NCBI GenBank assembly: GCA_003244045.1
Contig: QHBU01000256.1
Coordinates: 1 to 64,000, forward strand
DNA: 64,000 bases
Direction of reading: 5' to 3'
Source of the DNA: Candidatus Aeolococcus gillhamiae
GTDB taxonomy: Bacteria; Chloroflexota; Dormibacteria; Aeolococcales; Aeolococcaceae
The notes beneath the pieces were generated by a model that saw only the letters and a list, made by a program, of their open reading frames with translations, made no database searches and had not been told where the DNA came from. Below are positions 39,197 to 47,775 of this stretch, piece after piece (position 1 is the first letter of the stretch; every line of letters begins with the position of its first letter). A program made the translations under genes and the position numbers.

Positions 39197-39290
39197 CGGC
39201 CGGTGTGTTCATGACCTGATGCGTCCGATCGGCGCCCGCTCGGCGGGTGTTGTAGGACGTGGACAAGCGCGGAGCCGGCCGCACGCCGGG

Positions 39291-42200
39291 ATGATCAGCA
39301 TCGGCAACGTCGTGTCCGTCAGCGACGGCGCTCGCTACTTTCAGGAGGCCGTTGCCGAGAGCCCGGCAGACTACTACGCCGCCCGCGGGGAGGCGGCCGG
39401 GGTATGGCGCGGCCAGGCGGCTGCGGAACTGGGTCTCAACGGCCCGGTGCGCCGGGAGGACTTCGTCCGCATCCTCGACGGCCGGCACCCGACGACCGGT
39501 GACGAACTGGGGCGGCACTACGCGGCACGGAAGAACGTCGCCTTCGACGTCACCTTCTCGCTGCCCAAGAGCGTGTCGCTGTTGTACGCGCTCGGAGACG
39601 ACCACATGCGGGCCATCGTGCTGCTTGCCCTCGATGCCGGAGCGACTGCGGCACACGAGTATCTCGAGGAGCACGCTGCGTGGGGTCGGATCGCCAACCC
39701 GCAGAACCGCGCGATCGAGCACGTCCGGGCGCAGCTGGTGACGGCCACCTTTGTTCACCGCACCGCCCGGCCGGTGACCCGCGACGGCGTGATCACCGTC
39801 GACCCGCAGTTGCACACCCACCTGGTCGTCGCTTCCTTTGCCAAGCGGGCAAACGGCACCTGGGGTCAACTGCACGGCCAGCAGCTGTACGCCCATGCCG
39901 CCGCGGCCGGGGCGATCGGCCAGGCGACGACCCGCGATGTTCTCGTCCGCGAACTGGGGCTGCGGGTGCGGACCAACCCGAACGGGACGTTCGAGCTCGA
40001 GGGGTTCACTCCCGAGCAACTAGCGGAGTTCTCCCAGCGGCACCAGCAGGCGAGGGCGGCCGCGGGCGCAGCCGGCGTCACCAGCTACGACGGCATGAAG
40101 GTCGCGGTCCTTGCGAGTCGGGAGTCGAAGAGCGCGGTCGCGCCGGGAACGGATCATTTCGAGCAGTGGCGCGACCGCGCCGCCACCCTCGGCCTGACAC
40201 CGCGCAGTGTCCGCGACCTCCTCGACCAGGAGCAGCTACGTGACCTCCGCTGGTTCGACGTCGACACTGCGCAGGCGGTGATCGGCCGCGATGAGGGGGG
40301 CCTCACCGCCCAGACCTCGGTGTTCAGCCGTCGTGACCTGATCCGCTCGCTCGCTGCCCACACGCCGCTTGGCATGCGTCGCGAGCAGATCGAGGAGCTC
40401 GCCGACGCCATCCTCGCCGACCCCGCCGTGACCACGCCGATGGTCCCGGCCCAACGCGAGGGTGAATCGCCGGGCGAAGCGATGGATCGCTGGCGCGACC
40501 GCGGCATGGAGCTCCACTACTCCACCCCCGAGGTGGTGGAGCTGGAGCGACGCATGCTCCGCTCCGCGGTCCTCCGCGACCAGGAGCGAACCCTGGTGAT
40601 CGACGGTGGGCATGTGCGCACGGCCGTCGCCGCCATCGGAAGCCAGCTCACCAAGGATCAGCGGGACATGGTGCTCGGTGTTTGCACCTCAACGGCCGGC
40701 GTGGTCGTGGTCGAGGGCGCGGCGGGGACAGGCAAGACCACCGCCGTCCGACTGATCCGCAATATCCACGCCGATCTGGGCGTCTCCGTCGTCGGCTGTG
40801 CGCCATCCAACCGCGCCGCGGTCACGCTGGGGGAGGAGGCAGGGGTGACCGCCGTCACCACCGCCTCGCTGCTCGGCCGCCTGCGCGACGGTCAACACCT
40901 CGCCCGCGGCGGCCTTGTCATCGCCGACGAGTGCTCGATGCTCGGGCCCGACCTCGCCGAGCTGGTGATCCGGGCGGAGCAGGACGGCGCCAAGCTGGTG
41001 CTGATCGGCGACAGCGCGCAACTCCAGCCCATCCACGGCGGGGCGCTGTTCCGGTCGCTCGGGGACGCGCTGGGGCGGATCTCGCTCACCGACGTGGTGC
41101 GCCAGCGGGAGTCGTGGGACCGCGAGGTGCTGATGGCGCTGCGCGCCGGCGACGCGGCACCATTGGTCCGCAGGTACCTCGACGAGGGGAGGGTGCATCA
41201 CTGCCCGGACGAGGCCTCGCGGGTGGCCACCATCGCAGCCGACTGGGTGGCGGCAACAACGGAGGGCCACGAGGTGATCACCATCGCCCGCGAGCGGGCC
41301 GCGGTCGCCGAGCTCAACGCGGTCACTCGCGAGGCCGCGGTGGACGCTGGACTGGTGGGGCGGACGGGGGTTCATCGTGTGTCCACCGATCAGGTCGGCC
41401 ACAAGACGATGCCCCTCGGCGAGCTGGAGTTCGCCGTGGGCGATCGCGTGCTCCTCGTGGGCAGGACGCAGCGCCACCGTGGGCTTGTCAAGGGCCTCCG
41501 GGGCACCGTGGTCGAGACGGCCGCGGACGGCACGCTCTGCCTCGAGACAGCCGAGAAGCGGCGGCTCACCGTGCCCCCCCGCTATGCGGGCGTCGCCCAC
41601 GGCTACGCGCTCACCGCCCACCGCGCCCAGGGGGCGACTGCCGACATCGTGCTCGTCCACGGATCGGACGCCGCTGACCGCCACTGGCACTACGTCGCGC
41701 TGAGCCGGCATCGACTCCGCGCCGCCTACTACGATGTCGCCTCACAACCCAGGGACACCGAGGGTGTTCACCATGGACCACCGGTGGACGCGTCATGGAC
41801 AGACCAGGCACTCATCGCCTCGATGGAACGGGATGACGCCAAGCCGAGCACCCTGGACTACCCGGCGGCGTATGACCGCCAGCTCGTCGAAACCTGCCCC
41901 TCAACAGATCCCACGGCGGGTCGCGGCGTGGCGCCGACTGAGCGACAGCTGGAACTGCTACGCCTGAACGGGTTGCTGGAGGAGCTTCCTCCGGCCGCCA
42001 CGTGGATTCACGCGTCGCTGGTAGTCGACCGTCTCTTCGGCAACCCGGCTGGTGAGAGCGCCCAGCGATGGCTGACCAAGGGTGGGACCCCGCCGGATGA
42101 GGCCGGGAGGGCCGTCGCGATGGCAATGCAGGACGTCGCCGCGAGCCGCGGACGGAGTTGCATCCGCGACTCGCGGTCCGGCGTCATGGATGGGCAGCTG

Positions 42201-42344
42201 CGCGCGCGACCGGGCTCGGCCGAGAAGGAGCTGGCCATGCAGGCCGAAGAGGCTCGGAGACGGCGCCGCCTCGAGCACAATCTCCATCACGACCACCACG
42301 CCCCGGCGCATACGACGCAGAGCCCGGGCCGCGGAATCGGATGA
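39291..42344 (+). CDS. MobF-family (TrwC/TraI-type) relaxase with C-terminal RecD-like helicase
   Basis: MISIGNVVSVSDGARYFQEA start, HTHLVV three-histidine region, VEGAAGTGKTTAVRL Walker A, IADECSMLG Walker B, ALTAHRAQGATAD. Confidence 0.92.
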   Translation: MISIGNVVSVSDGARYFQEAVAESPADYYAARGEAAGVWRGQAAAELGLNGPVRREDFVRILDGRHPTTGDELGRHYAARKNVAFDVTFSLPKSVSLLYALGDDHMRAIVLLALDAGATAAHEYLEEHAAWGRIANPQNRAIEHVRAQLVTATFVHRTARPVTRDGVITVDPQLHTHLVVASFAKRANGTWGQLHGQQLYAHAAAAGAIGQATTRDVLVRELGLRVRTNPNGTFELEGFTPEQLAEFSQRHQQARAAAGAAGVTSYDGMKVAVLASRESKSAVAPGTDHFEQWRDRAATLGLTPRSVRDLLDQEQLRDLRWFDVDTAQAVIGRDEGGLTAQTSVFSRRDLIRSLAAHTPLGMRREQIEELADAILADPAVTTPMVPAQREGESPGEAMDRWRDRGMELHYSTPEVVELERRMLRSAVLRDQERTLVIDGGHVRTAVAAIGSQLTKDQRDMVLGVCTSTAGVVVVEGAAGTGKTTAVRLIRNIHADLGVSVVGCAPSNRAAVTLGEEAGVTAVTTASLLGRLRDGQHLARGGLVIADECSMLGPDLAELVIRAEQDGAKLVLIGDSAQLQPIHGGALFRSLGDALGRISLTDVVRQRESWDREVLMALRAGDAAPLVRRYLDEGRVHHCPDEASRVATIAADWVAATTEGHEVITIARERAAVAELNAVTREAAVDAGLVGRTGVHRVSTDQVGHKTMPLGELEFAVGDRVLLVGRTQRHRGLVKGLRGTVVETAADGTLCLETAEKRRLTVPPRYAGVAHGYALTAHRAQGATADIVLVHGSDAADRHWHYVALSRHRLRAAYYDVASQPRDTEGVHHGPPVDASWTDQALIASMERDDAKPSTLDYPAAYDRQLVETCPSTDPTAGRGVAPTERQLELLRLNGLLEELPPAATWIHASLVVDRLFGNPAGESAQRWLTKGGTPPDEAGRAVAMAMQDVAASRGRSCIRDSRSGVMDGQLRARPGSAEKELAMQAEEARRRRRLEHNLHHDHHAPAHTTQSPGRGIG

Positions 42345-42396
42345 CGGAGGGGTGCTAGCGCTCACGCGCGTCGTGAACGCCCCGCCGAGGGCACCT

Positions 42397-42489
42397 CTAG
42401 TCGCGCCGATCCCGGTCCCGCTGACTTTCGCGTACCTGCGTCATCGGACGCGACTGCTTTGGCAGTTCCGCAGGCGCTCTGGGCGGCAC
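42397..42489 (-). CDS. Putative microprotein B (30 aa from GTG), related to microprotein A
   Basis: MPPRAPAELPKQSRPMTQVRESQRDRDRRD aligns to the C-terminal part of the 42545-42679 ORF; start uncertain. Confidence 0.35.
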   Translation of the reverse strand: MPPRAPAELPKQSRPMTQVRESQRDRDRRD

Positions 42490-42544
42490 TGCCGGTGACT
42501 TCGGCGGCTGACCTTCGGGGGTGGGGGAGGCGCCGCGCCGGCCA

Positions 42545-42679
42545 CTACTTCTTTTCGATCTTGTCGGCCCCGAGGCCCTTGCGCACGGTGAGCATCGGGT
42601 AATCGCGTTTGGGCAACTCGGATGGCGCGCGAGGGGGTTTCGATGGTTGGGGCGGGGCGGGCGATGCGCGGCTGGCCAT
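42545..42679 (-). CDS. Putative microprotein A (44 aa)
   Basis: MASRASPAPPQPSKPPRAPSELPKRDYPMLTVRKGLGADKIEKK; ATG 4 nt after the stop of the upstream TM-protein gene. Confidence 0.5.
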   Translation of the reverse strand: MASRASPAPPQPSKPPRAPSELPKRDYPMLTVRKGLGADKIEKK

Positions 42680-42683
42680 GGGC

Positions 42684-43226
42684 TTACCGTACCACCAGCA
42701 GATACGCCGTACACAAGATGGTGGCAGTGGCCATGACTACTGCACCCAATGCCCATCCGACGCGCTTCCGGTCACTCACGCGCCGGTTATCTTCGATCGC
42801 CTGAGTGAGCGCATCGAGGACGGCCACATTGGCGTCCAGGGCAGGTCCGGCGATAGTGTCTCGATAGAGGTCATCAATGGCCGGTCCGGTGGCGAAGCTT
42901 CGGGGCATGAGCGTCCAAGCGAACCCTGCCGCGGACAGGAATGCGGGGAAGAGGCTGGCCCACCAGAAGCGATTGAGCGAACCATGATTGCTCAAAAGCA
43001 GCGCCACGCCGGCAATGTCAGCACCCAGCAGCCCCAGCGCTTTGGTGTCATGGCTGTCCGCATTGGCCAAGGTGGCGGCAACCTGCGCCTGGGCCTGGCC
43101 GATCAAGACCGCCGTGATCTTTTCCTGTTCGCGGGACACCGCATCGGTCGCCAAGACGACGGCTGATGGCCGCTCCTTGGGATCGTCCGAGCCTCGATTG
43201 ACCGAGACGGACACGCGCACTCGCAC
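42684..43226 (-). CDS. Small membrane protein (2-3 TM), possible effector-like topology
   Basis: Hydrophobic segments ALGLLGADIAGVALLL, FWWASLFPAFLSAAGFAWTLM, VGWALGAVVMATATILCTAYLLVV; GTG start. Confidence 0.65.
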   Translation of the reverse strand: MRVRVSVSVNRGSDDPKERPSAVVLATDAVSREQEKITAVLIGQAQAQVAATLANADSHDTKALGLLGADIAGVALLLSNHGSLNRFWWASLFPAFLSAAGFAWTLMPRSFATGPAIDDLYRDTIAGPALDANVAVLDALTQAIEDNRRVSDRKRVGWALGAVVMATATILCTAYLLVVR

Positions 43227-43232
43227 AGACCC

Positions 43233-43261
43233 AGTCTAGCCGATGAACGAACGTATGTTTG
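43233..43261 (-). promoter_or_regulatory. LexA-like SOS box overlapping a promoter of the TM-protein operon
   Basis: CGAACGTATGTTTG (43248-43261), 13/14 to CGAACRNRYGTTYC; TAGACT -10 at 43233-43238, 6 nt before the GTG start. Confidence 0.5.
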
Positions 43262-43327
43262 TGCATGCGGCTCCATCGGTCTCGAGCATCAGCGGACCCG
43301 CGCGACCCAGCCGTCGTCGACACCGCG

Positions 43328-43348
43328 TTGGCTTCAAAATTGGCTTCA
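43328..43348 (+). repeat. Putative integrase arm-type site, right
   Basis: TTGGCTTCAAAATTGGCTTCA, itself a tandem of TTGGCTTCA. Confidence 0.65.
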
Positions 43349-43364
43349 GGGGCCGCCCAGGGGA

Positions 43365-43756
<392 letters not shown>

Positions 43757-43813
43757 ACGAGGTGAAGCTGCGAGCTCATGGTACCGCGTGTCGGCGGTCC
43801 AATCGCTCGTGTA

Positions 43814-44572
43814 TCAGCCCGTCTCATCACCGTGCGGCTCGTCGAGCACGCGCAGCCCGCTCCGGGTCCTCGGTGTGGCTGTAGCGATCGCCTCGCCGAA
43901 CAACCCCTCGATCCCAGTCGAGATCAGCGCCGTGAGGTAGTCGACCAGCGCGGCGCGTGACATCGAGCGCCTGTCGATCCACCAGTCGGCCGCGGCCTGC
44001 ACCATGCCCACGATGCCGTGCGACCACGGCTCGGCTCCGCCCGAGTCGACGCCGGCCTCACGGAGGCGGTCATCGAGCACGCGCGCCACCTCGGTGGCCA
44101 TCAGGGCCATCTGGGCGTGCACCAGGTCGGAGCTCATCCCCCGATCGGCCAGTGACCCGTGAACGACGAAGCGGTAGAGCTCGGGGTCCTGCTCGATGAT
44201 GGCCAGGTAGGTGTCGACGACGGCCGCGATGGTCTCGCGGGGAGGGCGCTCGACGAGCAGCGCGCTCGACATCGCCGCCAGCAGCTCGTCGTTCACCCTC
44301 CGGCCCACCGCCAGCCAGAGGTCGGCGCGGTCGGCGAAGTGGCGGTAGAGGATGGGCTTGCTCACCCCCGCCTGGGCGGCGATGTCCTCCATGCCGACGC
44401 CGGCGCCCCGAGCCCGGATGGCTTCGACGGCGGCCTCGACGAGCTCGGCACGGCGCGTCTCCCGATGCCCACGCCAGCGTTCCCGCTGCCCTGCGGCCTG
44501 GGCCTCGCCGGCCGGTCCGGGAGGCCGGAGGAGTGCCCGGTTCTCGGGCCCCTTGACTTTTCGGGAGCGCAT
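43814..44572 (-). CDS. TetR-family transcriptional regulator
   Basis: ETRRAELVEAAVEAIRARGAGVGMEDIAAQAGVSKPILYRHFADRADLW HTH. Confidence 0.94.
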   Translation of the reverse strand: MRSRKVKGPENRALLRPPGPAGEAQAAGQRERWRGHRETRRAELVEAAVEAIRARGAGVGMEDIAAQAGVSKPILYRHFADRADLWLAVGRRVNDELLAAMSSALLVERPPRETIAAVVDTYLAIIEQDPELYRFVVHGSLADRGMSSDLVHAQMALMATEVARVLDDRLREAGVDSGGAEPWSHGIVGMVQAAADWWIDRRSMSRAALVDYLTALISTGIEGLFGEAIATATPRTRSGLRVLDEPHGDETG

Positions 44573-44574
44573 GC

Positions 44575-44603
44575 TACTAATAGTAACTGTTACTCAAGGT
44601 AAC
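44575..44603. promoter_or_regulatory. TetR-type operator with overlapping palindromes
   Basis: TACTA-A-TAGTA, AGTAAC-T-GTTACT, GTTAC-TCAAG-GTAAC, in the divergent gap 3 bp from the TetR start. Confidence 0.65.
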
Positions 44604-44624
44604 GCTCAGATTCGAGGAGGACCC

Positions 44625-45947
44625 ATGACAGCCCCAGCCGCTCCCCACTTGGTCATCGGCGCCGGCTACGCGGGCCTCGGCGTCGCGCGCGCTCTCCGCG
44701 CCGACGGCCTCGACGTCGAGGTGGTCGAGAAGAACGACGAGGTCGGCGGTAACTGGCTCAACGGCGTGTACGACTCCACCCACATCATCAGCTCGCGGGA
44801 CACCACCGGCTACGCCGAGTTCCCGATGCCGCGCAGCTATCCCGATTTCCCCAGCCGCGACCAGATGATTGCCTACCTGCGCTCGTACGCGGAGGCCTTC
44901 TCGCTGCGCGAGCTGATCCGCTTCCGCACCGAGGTGACCAACGTGGTGCCCGTTACCCCTGACGGCGTCGGCGGCTGGGACGCAACCATGCGCCTGCCCG
45001 ACGGGACGGTGGTGACGCGCCGCTACACCGGGGTGGCGGTGTGCAACGGCCACCACTGGGACAAGCACATCCCCACCCGCCCGGGCATCTTCAGCGGCCT
45101 GCAGATGCATTCCAAGGACTACCGCAACCCGTCCGACTTCCAGGGCTCTCGGGTGCTGGTGGTAGGCGCCGGGAACTCCGGGTGCGACATCGCGGTAGAG
45201 GCGTCGCGCCACCTCGGCCATTCGCTCATCTCCATGCGCCGCGGCTACCACTTCCTGCCCAAGACCGTCCTCGGAATCCCCGCCGCGGAGCTGGACCTGC
45301 CCTGGATGCCGCTCTGGGCGCAGCGCACCTTCCTGCGCAGCATGGTTCGGATCATCCATGGCAGGAATGAGCGATACGGCATTCCCACCCCGGATCACCG
45401 CCTCTTCGATCGCCATCCCGTGGTCAACAGCGAGATGCTCCACGCGCTGCGCCACGGCCGCGTCGAGTACCGGCCCGACATCGAGCGCTTCGACGGCAAG
45501 ACCGTGACCTTCATCGACGGCCGTCGCGAGGAGGTCGACACCATCGTCTGGGCGACGGGCTTCGCGGTGACTTTCCCCTTCCTCGACCGCGACATCTTCG
45601 AGTGGGAGAACGGGATCCCCAAGCGCGTCTTTGGGATGCTGCCGTCAACGGTGGCGGGGATTTACGCGTTCGGAGTGCTGCAACCGCGCGGGGGCGCCGG
45701 TCCCCTGATCAGCCGGGGCGCCGAGCTGCTCGCCCGGCTGGCGCGCATCCAGGCCACCGTCGACCATCCCATCGCGATCGACCTCGCACGCATCCGTCGT
45801 GCCGACGCCCGCCACCTCGTCGGCGTCAGCGAGACCATGCGCCAGATCGCCGTCGCCAATCGCATCCTCGATGTGTACACCTGGCGCCAGCGGCGGCGTG
45901 GTCTTCCAGCGCGGTCCGCACCGGAGTCTGCGGAGCGGGTGGCATGA
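44625..45947 (+). CDS. Flavin-containing / Baeyer-Villiger-type monooxygenase
   Basis: VIGAGYAGLGVARALRADG, VVGAGNSGCDIAVEASRH, VWATGFAVTFPFLD. Confidence 0.9.
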   Translation: MTAPAAPHLVIGAGYAGLGVARALRADGLDVEVVEKNDEVGGNWLNGVYDSTHIISSRDTTGYAEFPMPRSYPDFPSRDQMIAYLRSYAEAFSLRELIRFRTEVTNVVPVTPDGVGGWDATMRLPDGTVVTRRYTGVAVCNGHHWDKHIPTRPGIFSGLQMHSKDYRNPSDFQGSRVLVVGAGNSGCDIAVEASRHLGHSLISMRRGYHFLPKTVLGIPAAELDLPWMPLWAQRTFLRSMVRIIHGRNERYGIPTPDHRLFDRHPVVNSEMLHALRHGRVEYRPDIERFDGKTVTFIDGRREEVDTIVWATGFAVTFPFLDRDIFEWENGIPKRVFGMLPSTVAGIYAFGVLQPRGGAGPLISRGAELLARLARIQATVDHPIAIDLARIRRADARHLVGVSETMRQIAVANRILDVYTWRQRRRGLPARSAPESAERVA

Positions 45948-46792
45948 CCGCCGAGCTTCGCGGCCGCCGCGTGCTCGTCACCGGCGCCGGTGGCGCCCTG
46001 GGAGGTGCGACGACCAGGGCGCTCCGCGCCGCCGGCGCCATCGTTGCCGGGCTCGACCTCATCGGGGGCGGTGTCATCGCCTGCGACATCCGCGACGCCG
46101 ACAGCGTCAGCGCCGCGGTCGCGCGGGCGCGCACGGAGATGGGTGGCATCGATGCTGTCGTCCACTTCGCAGGCGTCGGGATGCCGACCAGCTCCGGAGC
46201 CGCGCCTGGTGACGCGGTGTCGCGCACGGTTGACATCAACCTGCTCGGTCCCTGGCGGGTCACCGCGGCGTGCATCGACCAGCTGGTGGCGCAGCGCGGC
46301 CGTCTGGTCTTCGTCGCTTCCCAGCTGGCCTACGCGACCATCCCGTTCGCGGCCGCATACACGGTGTCCAAGCGCGGCCTGGCGGCGTACGCTGACAGCG
46401 TCAGGGCAGAGTACGGCAGCCACGTCGGTGTGACCACCGTCTACCCCGGCTACATCCGCACCCCGATCCACGACGCCAGCATCGCTGAGGGCCTGTCGCT
46501 GGACGGCGCCACGCGCCCGCAGCGGCCCGCGGACGTCGTGGCCACCGTGCTTCGCGCGCTCACTGCAGATCGCCCGCCACGGGACCTGGCGTGCAGCGCG
46601 CTCGGCCGCTTCGAGCTGGCCGCGTGCCGCCACCTGCCGCGAACAGCCGACGCGGTGATCCGCCGGCGTCTGCGCCGCGACCTCGCCCGCGGACGGCACA
46701 ACGCAGCGCCGCTGGCCGCCGCCATGCGCAGCCGCCTCGGCTTCCCCGACCCCACCCCGACCGCGCGCCCCACGGAGGAGAGGATCGCGTGA
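45944..46792 (+). CDS. Short-chain dehydrogenase/reductase
   Basis: VTGAGGALGGATT, AYTVSKRGLAAYADSVRAE, TTVYPGYIRTPI. Confidence 0.93.
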   Translation: MTAELRGRRVLVTGAGGALGGATTRALRAAGAIVAGLDLIGGGVIACDIRDADSVSAAVARARTEMGGIDAVVHFAGVGMPTSSGAAPGDAVSRTVDINLLGPWRVTAACIDQLVAQRGRLVFVASQLAYATIPFAAAYTVSKRGLAAYADSVRAEYGSHVGVTTVYPGYIRTPIHDASIAEGLSLDGATRPQRPADVVATVLRALTADRPPRDLACSALGRFELAACRHLPRTADAVIRRRLRRDLARGRHNAAPLAAAMRSRLGFPDPTPTARPTEERIA

Positions 46793-47688
46793 GAACGCTG
46801 CTCGACCGGCCCGACCGCGAGGCGATGGCGCAGCGGCTGCTGCGCGCCTCGGCGCAGAAGTCCTTCGACCCTGAGGTGGATGTCGACTGGGAGCAGCCGC
46901 TCGTCGACGGCATGTTCTACATGCCCGAGCACCGGGTCAGCCTGTATGGGACGCCGCTGTGGGAGCGGATGAGCCACGCACAGCGCGTCGACCTCTCACG
47001 CCACGAGATCGCCAGCACGGCGAGCGTGGGCATCTGGTTCGAGCTGATCCTGTTGCAGCTCCTGGCGCGACACATCTACGACCGGCCGGCGACCAGCGAC
47101 CACGTTCGCTACGCGCTCGTCGAGGTCGGTGATGAGTGCCGTCATTCGGTGATGTTCTCGCGCATGATCGAGAAGCTGGGCTGCCCCACGTACGGCCCGG
47201 GCCGGCTGGCGCACACCCTCGGCCGCCTGCTCAAGAGCTTCGCGACCGGGCCCGAGGTCTTCGCCGCATTCCTCATCGCCGAGGAGATCCTCGACGCCTT
47301 CCAGCGTGAGTTGATGATCGACGAGAGCGTGCAACCGCTGGTGCGGCGCATCTCGCACATCCATGTGATCGAGGAGGCGCGCCACCTCCGCTACGCGCAT
47401 GACGAGCTGGGGCGCCAGATGGCGGCGGCGTCACCGGCGGCGCGCACCTGGGCGCGCTGGGTGGTGGCGCGTTCGGCATGGACGGTCAGCTCGCACCTCG
47501 TGCACCCGGACGCGTATGCGGCGGTTGGGCTGGACCCGCGCGCCGCGCGCCGCATGGCGCTCGCCAATCCCGCGCGCCGCGAGTCGATGCGCTGGGCGAG
47601 CTCCAAGCTGGTGCGGTTCTTCGCCGCCAGCGACCTGCTCAGCGGCCCTGGGCTCCTGCTGTGGCGACGCAGCGGCCTGATCACCTAA
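46789..47688 (+). CDS. AurF-like diiron oxygenase
   Basis: EIASTASVGIWFE, VGDECRHSVMFSRMIEK, IHVIEEARHLRYAHDEL iron-ligand motifs. Confidence 0.83.
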   Translation: MRTLLDRPDREAMAQRLLRASAQKSFDPEVDVDWEQPLVDGMFYMPEHRVSLYGTPLWERMSHAQRVDLSRHEIASTASVGIWFELILLQLLARHIYDRPATSDHVRYALVEVGDECRHSVMFSRMIEKLGCPTYGPGRLAHTLGRLLKSFATGPEVFAAFLIAEEILDAFQRELMIDESVQPLVRRISHIHVIEEARHLRYAHDELGRQMAAASPAARTWARWVVARSAWTVSSHLVHPDAYAAVGLDPRAARRMALANPARRESMRWASSKLVRFFAASDLLSGPGLLLWRRSGLIT

Positions 47689-47694
47689 CGGCGA

Positions 47695-47715
47695 AGGGGG
47701 AACTGCGTTCCCCCT
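47695..47715. terminator. Bidirectional hairpin terminator between convergent genes
   Basis: AGGGGGAAC-TGC-GTTCCCCCT perfect 9-bp stem. Confidence 0.6.
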
Positions 47716-47775
47716 CGGGCACCCCCGGCTAGCGCTGTCAGCTCCGGCGGCATGAAGTCGCCTGCGCTGACGGTT

